Origin: Bifidobacterium breve
Lineage (GTDB): Bacteria > Actinomycetota > Actinomycetes > Mycobacteriales > Mycobacteriaceae
NCBI GenBank assembly: GCA_943331415.1
Contig: CALQLM010000082.1
Coordinates: 1 to 6,226, forward strand
DNA length: 6,226 bases
Direction of reading: 5' to 3'
A program made the position numbers and the translations under genes. This document shows positions 1-6,226 of the stretch, one piece after another (positions within the stretch are counted from its first letter, which is position 1; each line of letters opens with the position of its first letter). The notes under the pieces were generated by a model. It was not told the origin of the DNA. It saw only the letters and a list, made by a program, of their open reading frames with translations, and ran no database searches.

Positions 1-1
1 C

Positions 2-352
2 AACTCGGTGGCGCCGACCGGCGGTGCGCCCGGCGACTTCCTGTCGGCCGGCGGGCACCTGCAGGGTGGCGGGCAGGGCGGCCACCCCAACCATGCCGGT
101 GATCTGGCCTCGCTGCAGGTCCGCGGCGACGGAAGCGCCATGCTGGTCACCACCACCAACGCGTTCGACAAGGCGGACCTGATGGACGGTGGCGGGACGG
201 CGATCATCATCCACGCGAATCCGGATAACTTCGCCAACATCCCGGCTGACCGCTATCAGCAGATCAACGGTGCCCCGCCGCCGGACGAAACCACGCTGGC
301 CACCGGTGATGGCGGCAAACGGGTCGCCTGCGGTGTCATCGGCCTCGGCTAG
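2..352 (+). CDS. sodC: Cu,Zn superoxide dismutase, C-terminal part (5' end outside window)
   Basis: SodC converts superoxide to hydrogen peroxide and oxygen outside the cytoplasm; in mycobacteria it is an exported, lipid-anchored enzyme. Only the last 116 residues are visible, in the frame starting at base 2. The signal peptide and the first two copper histidines lie upstream of the window. Visible residues fit the family. The bridging histidine is in SAGGH (codon 56-58). Two further histidines and an aspartate in GGHPNHAGD (codons 83-85, 92-94, 101-103) look like zinc ligands. A copper histidine sits in AIIIHA (codon 212-214). The active-site arginine and disulfide cysteine are in KRVACGVIG (codons 320-322 and 329-331). 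The stop is TAG at 350-352. The match to M. tuberculosis SodC (Rv0432) is strong in motifs such as DNFANIP and DETTL. The GTG at base 8 is internal, not a start. The next gene overlaps its end. Confidence 0.95.
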   Translation, partial: NSVAPTGGAPGDFLSAGGHLQGGGQGGHPNHAGDLASLQVRGDGSAMLVTTTNAFDKADLMDGGGTAIIIHANPDNFANIPADRYQQINGAPPPDETTLATGDGGKRVACGVIGLG

Positions 353-1472
353 GATCGACTTCGCCGGTTCGCCGCGCCCGACACTCGGCGTCGAGTGGGA
401 GTTCGCCCTCGTTGATGCCGATAGCCGCGATCTGAGTAACGAGGCGGCGGCGGTGATCGCCGATATCGGCGAGAATGCTCATGTCCATAAAGAGTTGTTG
501 CGCAACACCATTGAAATCGTCACGGGTGTTTGCGACACCGTCGGTGAGGCCATGGAGGACTTGCGGTCAACGCTGATGTCGACGCGTGCGGTTGTCGAGG
601 ACCGGAGCATGGAGCTGTTTTGCGCCGGAACGCACCCCTTCGCGCAGTGGTCGGCCCAGGAGCTCACTGACGGACCGCGCTACGCCGAGTTGATCAGTCG
701 AACCCAGTGGTGGGGCCGCCAGATGCTGATCTGGGGTGTGCACGTTCACGTCGGTGTCTCCTCCGCGCACAAGGTGATGCCGATCATCTCGTCGCTGCTG
801 AATCAGTACCCGCATCTGCTGGCTCTGTCGGCGTCCTCGCCGTTCTGGTCGGGTGAAGACACCGGCTACGCCAGTAATCGCGCGATGATGTTTCAGCAGC
901 TGCCAACGGCCGGCCTGCCTTTCCAATTTCAGTCCTGGCGGGAATTTGAGAGTTTCGTTCATGACCAAAAGAAGACCGGGATCATTGATCACGTCAATGA
1001 GATCCGTTGGGATATCAGACCGTCGCCGCATCTGGGCACTGTTGAGGTGAGGGTGTTCGACGGGGTTTCCAATTTGCGTGAACTCTCGGCGCTGGTGGCG
1101 TTGACCCACTGTCTGATCGTGGATCTGGATCGCCGGTTGGATGCCGGTGAGCACCTGCCGGTGATGCCACCGTGGCATGTTCAGGAGACTAAGTGGCGCG
1201 CTGCCCGTTACGGACTGGATGCGATCATCATTCTCGACGCTGACAGCAATGAGCGACTGGTGACCGAGGATCTCGATGATCTGCTGACCCGGCTTCAACC
1301 GGTGGCCGCATCTCTGCACTGCGCTGACGAACTGGCTGCTGTGGCGGAGATCCCGCGTCGAGGTGCGTCGTATCAGCGACAGCGCCGCGTTGCTGAGCAG
1401 CACAACGGCGATCTGCGCGCGGTGGTTGATGCACTCGTCGGCGAGTTGGACGTCCGCGAACCGGCTACCTAG
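333..1472 (+). CDS. Putative glutamate-cysteine ligase 2 (YbdK-type carboxylate-amine ligase)
   Basis: This is a predicted cytoplasmic ATP-dependent ligase of the GCS2/YbdK family, which has weak or assumed gamma-glutamylcysteine synthetase activity. It matches M. tuberculosis Rv0433. From the chosen GTG it has 379 residues, close to the 370-380 usual for the family. Visible motifs are [12 protein letters not shown] (residues 17-28, acidic residues E21 and E23 expected to bind metal), [19 protein letters not shown] (ending near 141, H137 and H139), [17 protein letters not shown], and [20 protein letters not shown] (ending at 243, with R229 and E238). The frame is open back to 189, but those codons shadow sodC. 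Conserved sequence begins at [11 protein letters not shown], and GTG 333 gives a short leader like that of the M. tuberculosis protein. ATG 309 is the alternative. Neither has a clear ribosome binding site. The gene overlaps sodC by 20 bases, suggesting translational coupling. The true substrate is uncertain because mycobacteria use mycothiol and ergothioneine rather than glutathione. Confidence 0.92.
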   Translation: MSSASARIDFAGSPRPTLGVEWEFALVDADSRDLSNEAAAVIADIGENAHVHKELLRNTIEIVTGVCDTVGEAMEDLRSTLMSTRAVVEDRSMELFCAGTHPFAQWSAQELTDGPRYAELISRTQWWGRQMLIWGVHVHVGVSSAHKVMPIISSLLNQYPHLLALSASSPFWSGEDTGYASNRAMMFQQLPTAGLPFQFQSWREFESFVHDQKKTGIIDHVNEIRWDIRPSPHLGTVEVRVFDGVSNLRELSALVALTHCLIVDLDRRLDAGEHLPVMPPWHVQETKWRAARYGLDAIIILDADSNERLVTEDLDDLLTRLQPVAASLHCADELAAVAEIPRRGASYQRQRRVAEQHNGDLRAVVDALVGELDVREPAT

Positions 1473-1474
1473 GA
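1471..1474 (+). promoter_or_regulatory. Ribosome binding site of the small lipoprotein gene
   Basis: AGGA lies seven bases before ATG 1482 and overlaps the TAG stop (1470-1472) of the ligase gene. It supports 1482 as the start over the in-frame ATG at 1506, and it ties translation of the two genes together. Confidence 0.6.
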
Positions 1475-1481
1475 CCTGCCC

Positions 1482-1793
1482 ATGACTTGGTATCGACGCG
1501 CAACCATGACCCTGCTGGCCGTGCTCCTCGTGCTGGCCTCGGGTGGCTGCAGCAGGGGGATCGCCGGCACACCGGTGGCCGCCCCGGGCGCTGCTCTGCT
1601 TGCTACTACGTGCCGTGACTATTCGAGTATGAGCCCCACGGCCCGGCGCGAGGTGATCGCGGCGATCGCCGAGGGCGGCAACAAATTAGTCGCGTCCAAC
1701 CCGGATCTCTGGGTCGGCGTAGCGGCGGCCCTATGCACCTTCGCCGCTCCCGGTGCGCCGGTCAAGGATGTCGTCACCGGCGGCATCAGGTAG
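1482..1793 (+). CDS. Small exported protein, probable lipoprotein, unknown function
   Basis: The product has 103 residues and I do not recognise its function. The N-terminus is a clear export signal: a basic start MTWYRRA, a hydrophobic core around residues 9-19 (MTLLAVLLVLA), then SGGC with C23 as a likely lipidated cysteine. This lipobox is imperfect, because position -3 is serine rather than leucine or similar. After it comes SRGIAGTPVAAPG, a low-complexity linker of the kind seen after the cysteine in many mycobacterial lipoproteins. The mature part is a short helical-looking domain with two cysteines (C44 in TTCRDY and C85 in AALCTF) that could form one disulfide outside the membrane. 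It resembles small HdeA-like or DUF732-like mycobacterial secreted proteins in layout, but that is only a guess. It sits nine bases after the ligase gene and four bases before the Lon-domain gene, so it is probably co-transcribed. From memory, M. tuberculosis lacks it at this place. Confidence 0.8.
   Translation: MTWYRRATMTLLAVLLVLASGGCSRGIAGTPVAAPGAALLATTCRDYSSMSPTARREVIAAIAEGGNKLVASNPDLWVGVAAALCTFAAPGAPVKDVVTGGIR
1788..1790 (+). promoter_or_regulatory. Short ribosome binding site of the Lon-domain gene
   Basis: AGG lies seven bases before ATG 1798, within the last codons of the lipoprotein gene. It is weak, but its spacing is right and it favours 1798 over the in-frame ATG at 1807. The four-base gap after the preceding stop suggests reinitiation by the same ribosomes. 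Confidence 0.4.
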
Positions 1794-1797
1794 CGCG

Positions 1798-2427
1798 ATG
1801 ACGCCTATGTTCCCTTTGCAGTCGGCGCTGTTGCCCGGAGAGACGTTGCCGCTGAACATCTTTGAACCCAGGTACGCCAGGTTGGTTGAGGACTGTATGG
1901 CGATGCCTGATCCGGCATTCGGCGTGGTGTTGATCAGTCAGGGTCTTGAGGTCGGGGGCGGAGACGTCCGAAGCGAAATCGGTGCGCTGGCACACATCTC
2001 CGAGTATGCCGACCTTGGTATGGGCCAGTACCAATTGCTGGCATCGGTGGGGGAGCGAATTCGGGTCGTGGAATGGCTGCCGGACGATCCCTACCCCAGG
2101 GCCGTCGTCCAGGCGTGGCCCGACGAGCCCGGCCCGCCGGTCACCGCGGAGCGGATCGGTGAGGTGGTGGACGGCATCCTCGGACTTTTCGGGCGGATCA
2201 TTGCCGCCCGGGGTGGCCGACTGCGCTCCGATGCGCTCGCCGTTGACGCCGATATCGCCGACGATCCCTCGCTGCATATCTACGCCCTGGCCGCCCGGGT
2301 ACCGATGGGCCAGGCCGATCGCTACGCCGTATTGGCGGCGCCGACGCTGGCCGCACGGGTGGATGCGCTCACCGATGCGATCGAGACGGTCACGGCGATG
2401 GTTGATTTCCAGCTGTCCGAGGAGTGA
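1798..2427 (+). CDS. Stand-alone Lon N-terminal (substrate-binding) domain protein
   Basis: The product has 209 residues and consists essentially of one Lon_substr_bdg (PF02190-type) domain, matching M. tuberculosis Rv0434. The signature is at the very start: MFPLQSALLPGETLPLNIFE followed by PRYARL (about residues 4-29), then FGVVLI near residue 41, an IGALAHI stretch and GERIRVVEW, the usual order in this domain. The C-terminal third (about 110-209) is helical and ends in a run of alanine-rich helices. There is no AAA module and no Ser-Lys protease domain, so it is not a protease, although such proteins are often annotated as ATP-dependent protease La. It is probably cytoplasmic and may act as an adaptor or peptide-binding protein; that role is inferred. 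The frame is open upstream to 1753, but that part shadows the lipoprotein gene. The gene closes the plus-strand group and converges on the AAA+ ATPase gene. Confidence 0.92.
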   Translation: MTPMFPLQSALLPGETLPLNIFEPRYARLVEDCMAMPDPAFGVVLISQGLEVGGGDVRSEIGALAHISEYADLGMGQYQLLASVGERIRVVEWLPDDPYPRAVVQAWPDEPGPPVTAERIGEVVDGILGLFGRIIAARGGRLRSDALAVDADIADDPSLHIYALAARVPMGQADRYAVLAAPTLAARVDALTDAIETVTAMVDFQLSEE

Positions 2428-2440
2428 CGGGTACGGGTCT
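2428..2440. other. 13-base convergent intergenic junction, no terminator seen
   Basis: The TGA of the plus-strand Lon-domain gene (2425-2427) and the TAA of the minus-strand ATPase gene (2441-2443) are separated by only 13 bases. I see no inverted repeat with a U-tract here or in the flanking coding ends, so transcription from the two operons probably runs into the opposite genes or stops by a Rho-type mechanism. Confidence 0.6.
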
Positions 2441-4648
2441 TTAGTGCTCGCCCGCGAATGCACGTAAGGATTCGACCTGAACCGGATCCAGGGATGGCCG
2501 GATGTTTTCGCGGGCGGTGGCGACATCTGCCGCGGTGACGTCGGCGGCGTCAATGGAGCGGCGCATGGCCGTCAGGGCCGCTTCGCGGAGAAGCGCCACA
2601 CAGTCGGCCGCGCTGTAACCGTCCAGATCCGCGGCGAGTGCGCCGAGGTCCACCTCCTTGCTCAGCGGAACCGACTTGGCTGCTGATTTCAGGATCTCCC
2701 GCCGTGCCTCGGCATCGGGCGGCTCAACGAATACCAACTTCTCCATCCGGCCCGGACGCAGCAGGGCTGGATCAATGAGATCCGGCCGGTTGGTGGCTCC
2801 GAGCACGACCACATCGCGCAGCGGCTCGACACCGTCCAGTTCGGTCAGCAGGGCTGCCACCACCCGATCGGTCACACCGGAGTCGAAGCTCTGTCCGCGT
2901 CGTGGCGCCAGTGCGTCCACCTCGTCGAGGAAGATCAGCGATGGCGCCGAATCCCTTGCCCGGCGGAATAATTCGCGTACGGCCTTCTCTGACGAACCCA
3001 CCCACTTGTCCATCAGTTCGGCACCTTTGACGGCATGAACGCTCAGGCGCCCGGAACTGGCCAGCGCCCGCACCACGAAGGTCTTACCGCAGCCGGGTGG
3101 GCCGTAGAGCAGCACACCACGTGGTGGGTCGACGCCGAGCCGGGCGAAGGTATCCGGATGTTGCAGCGGCCACAGCACGGCCTCGGTGAGCGCCTGCTTC
3201 GTTTCAATCATGTCGCCGACATCGTCGAGAGTGACCGAGCCGACGGCGACCTCTTCGGTATTCGACCGCGACAACGGCCGGATGACGGTCAGCGCACCGG
3301 TGAAATCGTCCTGGGTCAGCGCCGGCGGCTTACCGTCGTCGCTGGCACGCGCTGCGGCCCGCAGCGCCGCCTCGCGCACCAGAGCGGCGAGATCCGCTCG
3401 CACGAAGCCGGGTGTGCGGTCCGCGATGGCGTCTAATGCGAGTTCTTCTGCCGGGACGTTGCGGAGCAGTACTTCCAGCAGTGCCTTACGGGTGGCGCCA
3501 TCGGGAAGGCTCAAGCCAAGTTCGCGGTCGCACAGCTCCGGTGCCCGCAGTCGCGGATCAACGACATCCGGTGCCTGCGACGTGGCGATCAGTGCAACTC
3601 CCGGTACCGCGACCGCCTTTTTCAGCTCGCTGAGGATCATGGTGGAGACCGGCTCCGGCGGTTCGGGCAGCAGTGCGTCGATATCGGTGATGAGCAGGAC
3701 GCCGCCGCCCGCTGTCACGTCGGCCACGGCCCGCGCGACGGCCTGATGGCGCTCGGTCGCCGCCAGCGCGCCCGTGTCCGGGCCGTCGAGATCGACAAGG
3801 CGTCGGCCCGCGCAGACGGCGCGCACCAGACGGGCCTTGCCGACTCCTGCCGGTCCGGTCACCAGCACGCCCAGATTGGGCTTGGCGCCCAGCTTTTCCA
3901 GCAGGGCGGGCTCATCGAGGGCGAGCTTGAGCCACTCGGTGAGTCGGCCGGCCTGGATGTGTTGGCCCTTGAGGTCGTCGATACTCACGGGTGGTTCCTC
4001 GGGCCACTGCGTCGGCGGACTGATCTCAACTGTGGCACCGGTGGTCACGGCGGCCCCGTCGCCCCAGGTGACCGAGGAGTTCGGTTGCACCGAGACCGGT
4101 CCGGCCGGATCGGTTCCGGTGACGGTGAGTAATTCCGATGTCCAGGTGATCCCCACCGCTGCAGTCAGTGCCGAACTCGCCTCCGAGGTCGACGTGCCCG
4201 GGCCGAGGTCGCGTGGTAGCAACGAGACGGTGTCGCCGACGGTGAGCACCTTGCCCAGTAGTGCCTGACGCAACGTGGTCGACGACACCGATTGGGTGGC
4301 CAGTGCCGAACCGCTCAGGGTTATCGAACGCGCGCCGTAGACGGTGACCGGCGCCACCAGCACACCGGCGTCCTCGCGCAGGCCGGCGTTGGACAGAGTG
4401 ACATCGTCGAGCAGTGCGGTACCGGTCGGCGTCCCGGCCGGGGCGATGCCGGCAACGGCGGCTGTGGTTCGAGATCCCATCAGTGCGACCGCGTCCCACT
4501 CACGAATACCCAGGGCCGCAATGACTTCCGGATGTAGGCGAACGACACCGCGGCGGGAGTCGAGTGCGGCGGTGTTGAGCCGTGCGGTGAGTGTCAGACT
4601 CGACCTGGGCCCTTGGCTCGCGGTCATCAGCTCGGACGCGTCGGACAC
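2441..4648 (-). CDS. CDC48/VAT-like AAA+ ATPase with two AAA modules
   Basis: This is a cytoplasmic AAA+ protein of 735 residues from GTG 4648, matching M. tuberculosis Rv0435c. Residues about 18-200 form a CDC48-type N domain (LTLTARLNTAALDSRRGVVR and LRQALLGKVLTVGD are recognisable). The first AAA module (about 225-455) has GPAGVGKA (265-272) in place of a full Walker A, and LLITDID (D322, I323) without the catalytic glutamate. The second (about 470-715) is canonical: Walker A GPPGCGKT (516-523), pore loop with DKWVG (W549), Walker B LIFLDEVD (D575, E576), sensor 1 N620 in GATNRPD, and arginine fingers R631 and R634 in LLRPGR. It should be a ring-shaped unfoldase or remodelling ATPase; its substrate is unknown. 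The frame is open to an ATG at 4738, inside pssA, but GTG 4648 has an excellent ribosome binding site and lies four bases after the pssA stop. ATG 4627 is the only other reasonable start. Confidence 0.95.
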   Translation of the reverse strand: MSDASELMTASQGPRSSLTLTARLNTAALDSRRGVVRLHPEVIAALGIREWDAVALMGSRTTAAVAGIAPAGTPTGTALLDDVTLSNAGLREDAGVLVAPVTVYGARSITLSGSALATQSVSSTTLRQALLGKVLTVGDTVSLLPRDLGPGTSTSEASSALTAAVGITWTSELLTVTGTDPAGPVSVQPNSSVTWGDGAAVTTGATVEISPPTQWPEEPPVSIDDLKGQHIQAGRLTEWLKLALDEPALLEKLGAKPNLGVLVTGPAGVGKARLVRAVCAGRRLVDLDGPDTGALAATERHQAVARAVADVTAGGGVLLITDIDALLPEPPEPVSTMILSELKKAVAVPGVALIATSQAPDVVDPRLRAPELCDRELGLSLPDGATRKALLEVLLRNVPAEELALDAIADRTPGFVRADLAALVREAALRAAARASDDGKPPALTQDDFTGALTVIRPLSRSNTEEVAVGSVTLDDVGDMIETKQALTEAVLWPLQHPDTFARLGVDPPRGVLLYGPPGCGKTFVVRALASSGRLSVHAVKGAELMDKWVGSSEKAVRELFRRARDSAPSLIFLDEVDALAPRRGQSFDSGVTDRVVAALLTELDGVEPLRDVVVLGATNRPDLIDPALLRPGRMEKLVFVEPPDAEARREILKSAAKSVPLSKEVDLGALAADLDGYSAADCVALLREAALTAMRRSIDAADVTAADVATARENIRPSLDPVQVESLRAFAGEH

Positions 4649-4652
4649 CGGT

Positions 4653-5507
4653 TCAGCCTCCTGGTTTACGCAGGCCCAGTCGGGCCGTTGATCGGCGATT
4701 GGGATTGGCAGCATTGCGCGCCGCACGTCGGGCGGCACGCCGTTGCCGGGGTTTGTCCTCCCACGCCTCAGGGTGTGCGGCGGCCCAACGCTGGCTGCGG
4801 ATCGTGAACGGGATGATGAGCAGATAGCCGCCGATGATCAGCAGAACCAGGACATACGGGAACAGCAACAGGCCCGCGGCCATCAGCGCGACGGCGATGA
4901 GTAGGAATGGTGCCGCATTGGCGGGAACTGAGATGGCTTTGAGGGCCAGGGTGGGAACCCGGCTCACCAGGAGTGCAGAGTTGGCCGCCAGCCACACGCA
5001 GACGAACCACGGGGACGTCCACCAACCCTGGCCGAATTGGAGCATCGCTGCCAGTGGACCGATCGAGCCGACCGCGCCGCACGGCGCGGGCATGCCGACG
5101 AAGTATTCGCGGGTGTAGCCCGGCCGGGTGTCGTCGTCGAGCAGTGTGTTGAACCGGGCCAGGCGAAGCACGATGCACACTGCGTAGAGGAGAACGAAGA
5201 TCCAGCCGATCGGTGATGTCGGCAGCAGCGAGATATAGACGACGAGGGCCGGCGCGACACCGAAGTTGACCGCGTCAGCCAGCGAGTCGATTTCAGCACC
5301 CATCGGAGACTGGGCATGCAGAGCGCGGGCGATGCCGCCGTCGATACCGTCGAGCACCGCGGCTGCGCCGATCAGGGCCAGCGCGATGTGGGGGCGTCCG
5401 TCTAAGGCGAACTTGATCGACGTCAGACCGGCACAGATCGCCAACACCGTGGTGGCACTGGGCAGAATGCGAAGCCCACGACTGGGTTGCATGCGGGGTT
5501 TGATCAC
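4653..5507 (-). CDS. pssA: CDP-diacylglycerol-serine O-phosphatidyltransferase (phosphatidylserine synthase)
   Basis: PssA is an integral membrane enzyme that joins serine to CDP-diacylglycerol, giving phosphatidylserine and CMP, the first step of phosphatidylethanolamine synthesis. The product has 284 residues (M. tuberculosis PssA is about 286). The CDP-alcohol phosphatidyltransferase signature is complete: D53, D56-G57, A60-R61, G70, D74 and D78, lying in [20 protein letters not shown] and [12 protein letters not shown]. The four aspartates bind the metal and catalyse transfer. Hydrophobic stretches at about 17-35, 41-52, 84-115, 144-157, 165-185 and 197-235 fit a multi-pass protein. The C-terminal tail from about 250 is very basic ([13 protein letters not shown]) and ends in [11 protein letters not shown], as in related PssA proteins; it is probably cytoplasmic. 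The start GTG 5507 overlaps the psd stop as GTGA, so it needs no strong ribosome binding site. An ATG five codons further in (5492) is a possible alternative. Confidence 0.96.
   Translation of the reverse strand: MIKPRMQPSRGLRILPSATTVLAICAGLTSIKFALDGRPHIALALIGAAAVLDGIDGGIARALHAQSPMGAEIDSLADAVNFGVAPALVVYISLLPTSPIGWIFVLLYAVCIVLRLARFNTLLDDDTRPGYTREYFVGMPAPCGAVGSIGPLAAMLQFGQGWWTSPWFVCVWLAANSALLVSRVPTLALKAISVPANAAPFLLIAVALMAAGLLLFPYVLVLLIIGGYLLIIPFTIRSQRWAAAHPEAWEDKPRQRRAARRAARNAANPNRRSTARLGLRKPGG
4657..4661 (-). promoter_or_regulatory. Strong ribosome binding site of the AAA+ ATPase gene
   Basis: GGAGG on the minus strand (read from 4661 to 4657) is eight bases before GTG 4648. It lies within the last codons of pssA, just before its TGA (4655-4653). 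It decides the start: ATG 4738 and ATG 4627 have no comparable sequence. The arrangement predicts coupled translation of pssA and the ATPase. Confidence 0.75.
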
Positions 5508-6217
5508 GGCAGCCGGGCCAGCACCGTCTCGCCGGCCAGGGCCCGCTGTCCCGACTCGATGAGCACTTCCGAACCTGCGGGCAGGTAGGTATCCAGCCGC
5601 GAGCCATATCGGATCAGCCCGTAGGTGTCACCGATGGCAACGGTATCTCCGACGTGCAGATCGCAGACGATGCGCCGGGCGAGCAGCCCGGCGATCTGTA
5701 CCACCACCACGTTCTGTCCTTTCGGCGTGCGGATCGCGACGCTGTTGCGTTCATTTTCCGCACTGGCGGCCGGCAATTCTGCGGAATGGAATCGCCCGGG
5801 GCGGTGGGCCACCGCGAATACCTCGCCGCCGACCGGAACGCGCTGCACATGAGCGTCCAGAAGGGACAGGAAGATGCTTATTCGGGTGACCGGCTGCGAT
5901 CCCAAGCCGACTTCGGGCGGCGGCGGCGCGGTGTCGACCAGGCACACCAGTCCGTCGGCGGGGGCGACAACGACCCCGGCGGCGGTAGGGGGCGTCCGGT
6001 GTGGATGACGGAAGAACATCGCGTTGGCACCCGCTGCCGCCAGACCGGCTCGTCGCGCCCAGCGGTTGTTGCGACCGAGTGCTGCCACCGCCAGTCCCGC
6101 TGAGATGAAGGGCAGGCCACCGCGGTGGATGGGCGGTACCGAGGAACGCACCAGCGCCAGTAATCGCTGCGGGCCGGACTGCTGAGTGTCATCCGCTGAG
6201 CGGGGGCGTCGGGCCAC
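5504..6217 (-). CDS. psd: Phosphatidylserine decarboxylase proenzyme
   Basis: Psd removes CO2 from phosphatidylserine to make phosphatidylethanolamine at the membrane. The product has 237 residues, the short type also found in M. tuberculosis (about 231), rather than the roughly 320 of E. coli. It is a self-cleaving pyruvoyl enzyme. The expected cut is between G205 and S206 in [15 protein letters not shown], leaving a beta chain of 205 residues and an alpha chain of 32 whose S206 becomes the pyruvoyl group. Conserved D88 (VAPADG), H123 (DAHVQR) and H144 (GRFHSAELP) are present; D88 and H123 are likely members of the processing triad. Two hydrophobic stretches (about 35-47 and 56-69) could hold it at the membrane. 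The start GTG 6217 begins MARRPR, as in the M. tuberculosis protein. The frame remains open to the window edge, so an earlier start or an overlap with an upstream gene cannot be excluded. The stop overlaps the pssA start by four bases. Confidence 0.95.
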   Translation of the reverse strand: MARRPRSADDTQQSGPQRLLALVRSSVPPIHRGGLPFISAGLAVAALGRNNRWARRAGLAAAGANAMFFRHPHRTPPTAAGVVVAPADGLVCLVDTAPPPPEVGLGSQPVTRISIFLSLLDAHVQRVPVGGEVFAVAHRPGRFHSAELPAASAENERNSVAIRTPKGQNVVVVQIAGLLARRIVCDLHVGDTVAIGDTYGLIRYGSRLDTYLPAGSEVLIESGQRALAGETVLARLP

Positions 6218-6226
6218 GACGAGTGA

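Noticed and set aside
189..332. The 48-codon upstream extension of the ligase to GTG 189
   Set aside because: The added Arg/Ser/Thr-rich residues are a shadow of sodC. Family similarity starts only at [11 protein letters not shown].
567..1403. A 278-codon open frame on the minus strand inside the ligase gene
   Set aside because: It lies fully antisense to a well-conserved ligase. Its translation is rich in Arg, His and Gln with no family motif, as expected for a GC-rich shadow frame.
1786..2553. A 255-codon open frame on the minus strand across the Lon-domain gene and the ATPase 3' end
   Set aside because: It overlaps two recognised genes, and its product (many Arg, His and Gly) has no recognisable domain. 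It is a shadow of codon bias.
3186..4268. Long plus-strand open frames opposite the ATPase gene (for example 3186-3746 and 3774-4268)
   Set aside because: They are low-complexity Ser/Arg/Ala translations directly antisense to conserved AAA motifs. There is no sign of independent coding.
4649..4738. The 30-codon upstream extension of the ATPase to ATG 4738
   Set aside because: It would overlap pssA by 86 bases and has no ribosome binding site, whereas GTG 4648 has GGAGG at ideal spacing and fits the family length.
6184..6226. A possible end of an upstream minus-strand gene overlapping the psd start (another frame stops at a TGA near 6184-6186)
   Set aside because: Only about a dozen codons fall in the window, too little to tell a real gene end from chance. 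In M. tuberculosis a moeA-type gene lies upstream, but nothing visible here confirms it.
1..6226. Mobile elements, CRISPR arrays, tRNA or rRNA genes and riboswitches
   Set aside because: I saw no repeats, transposase motifs, cloverleaf-like sequences or long non-coding gaps. The window is nearly fully coding.

Overview
The window looks like a chromosomal segment of a mycobacterium (Mycobacterium or Mycolicibacterium). The DNA is visibly GC-rich, several genes start with GTG, and the gene order and proteins match, from memory, the M. tuberculosis block Rv0432 (sodC), Rv0433, Rv0434, Rv0435c, Rv0436c (pssA) and Rv0437c (psd). The proteins are clearly similar to their M. tuberculosis counterparts but not identical, so this is another species of the group. 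I see no insertion sequence, phage gene, CRISPR array, tRNA or rRNA. The window is coding almost end to end.

Plus strand, 1-2427: four genes packed head to tail. The 3' end of sodC (periplasmic or lipoprotein-type Cu,Zn superoxide dismutase) is cut by the left edge. It overlaps a YbdK-type carboxylate-amine ligase (putative glutamate-cysteine ligase 2). Nine bases later comes a small secreted lipoprotein candidate, and four bases after that a stand-alone Lon N-terminal (substrate-binding) domain protein. The spacing suggests one transcript whose promoter lies upstream of the window.

Minus strand, 6217-2441: psd (phosphatidylserine decarboxylase), pssA (CDP-diacylglycerol-serine O-phosphatidyltransferase) and a large CDC48/VAT-like double AAA+ ATPase. 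psd and pssA overlap through GTGA. pssA and the ATPase are four bases apart, with a strong GGAGG inside the end of pssA. PssA makes phosphatidylserine from CDP-diacylglycerol and serine, and Psd decarboxylates it to phosphatidylethanolamine, so the pair is the complete two-step PE branch. The ATPase is tied to them by translation signals, but its substrate is not evident.

The two groups converge, and their stop codons are only 13 bases apart (2428-2440), with no visible terminator hairpin. The points most worth a second look are the apparently degenerate first AAA module, the intact zinc-ligand set in SodC (unlike the M. tuberculosis enzyme), the orphan thiol-ligase-like gene coupled to sodC, and the small lipoprotein inserted before the Lon-domain gene.
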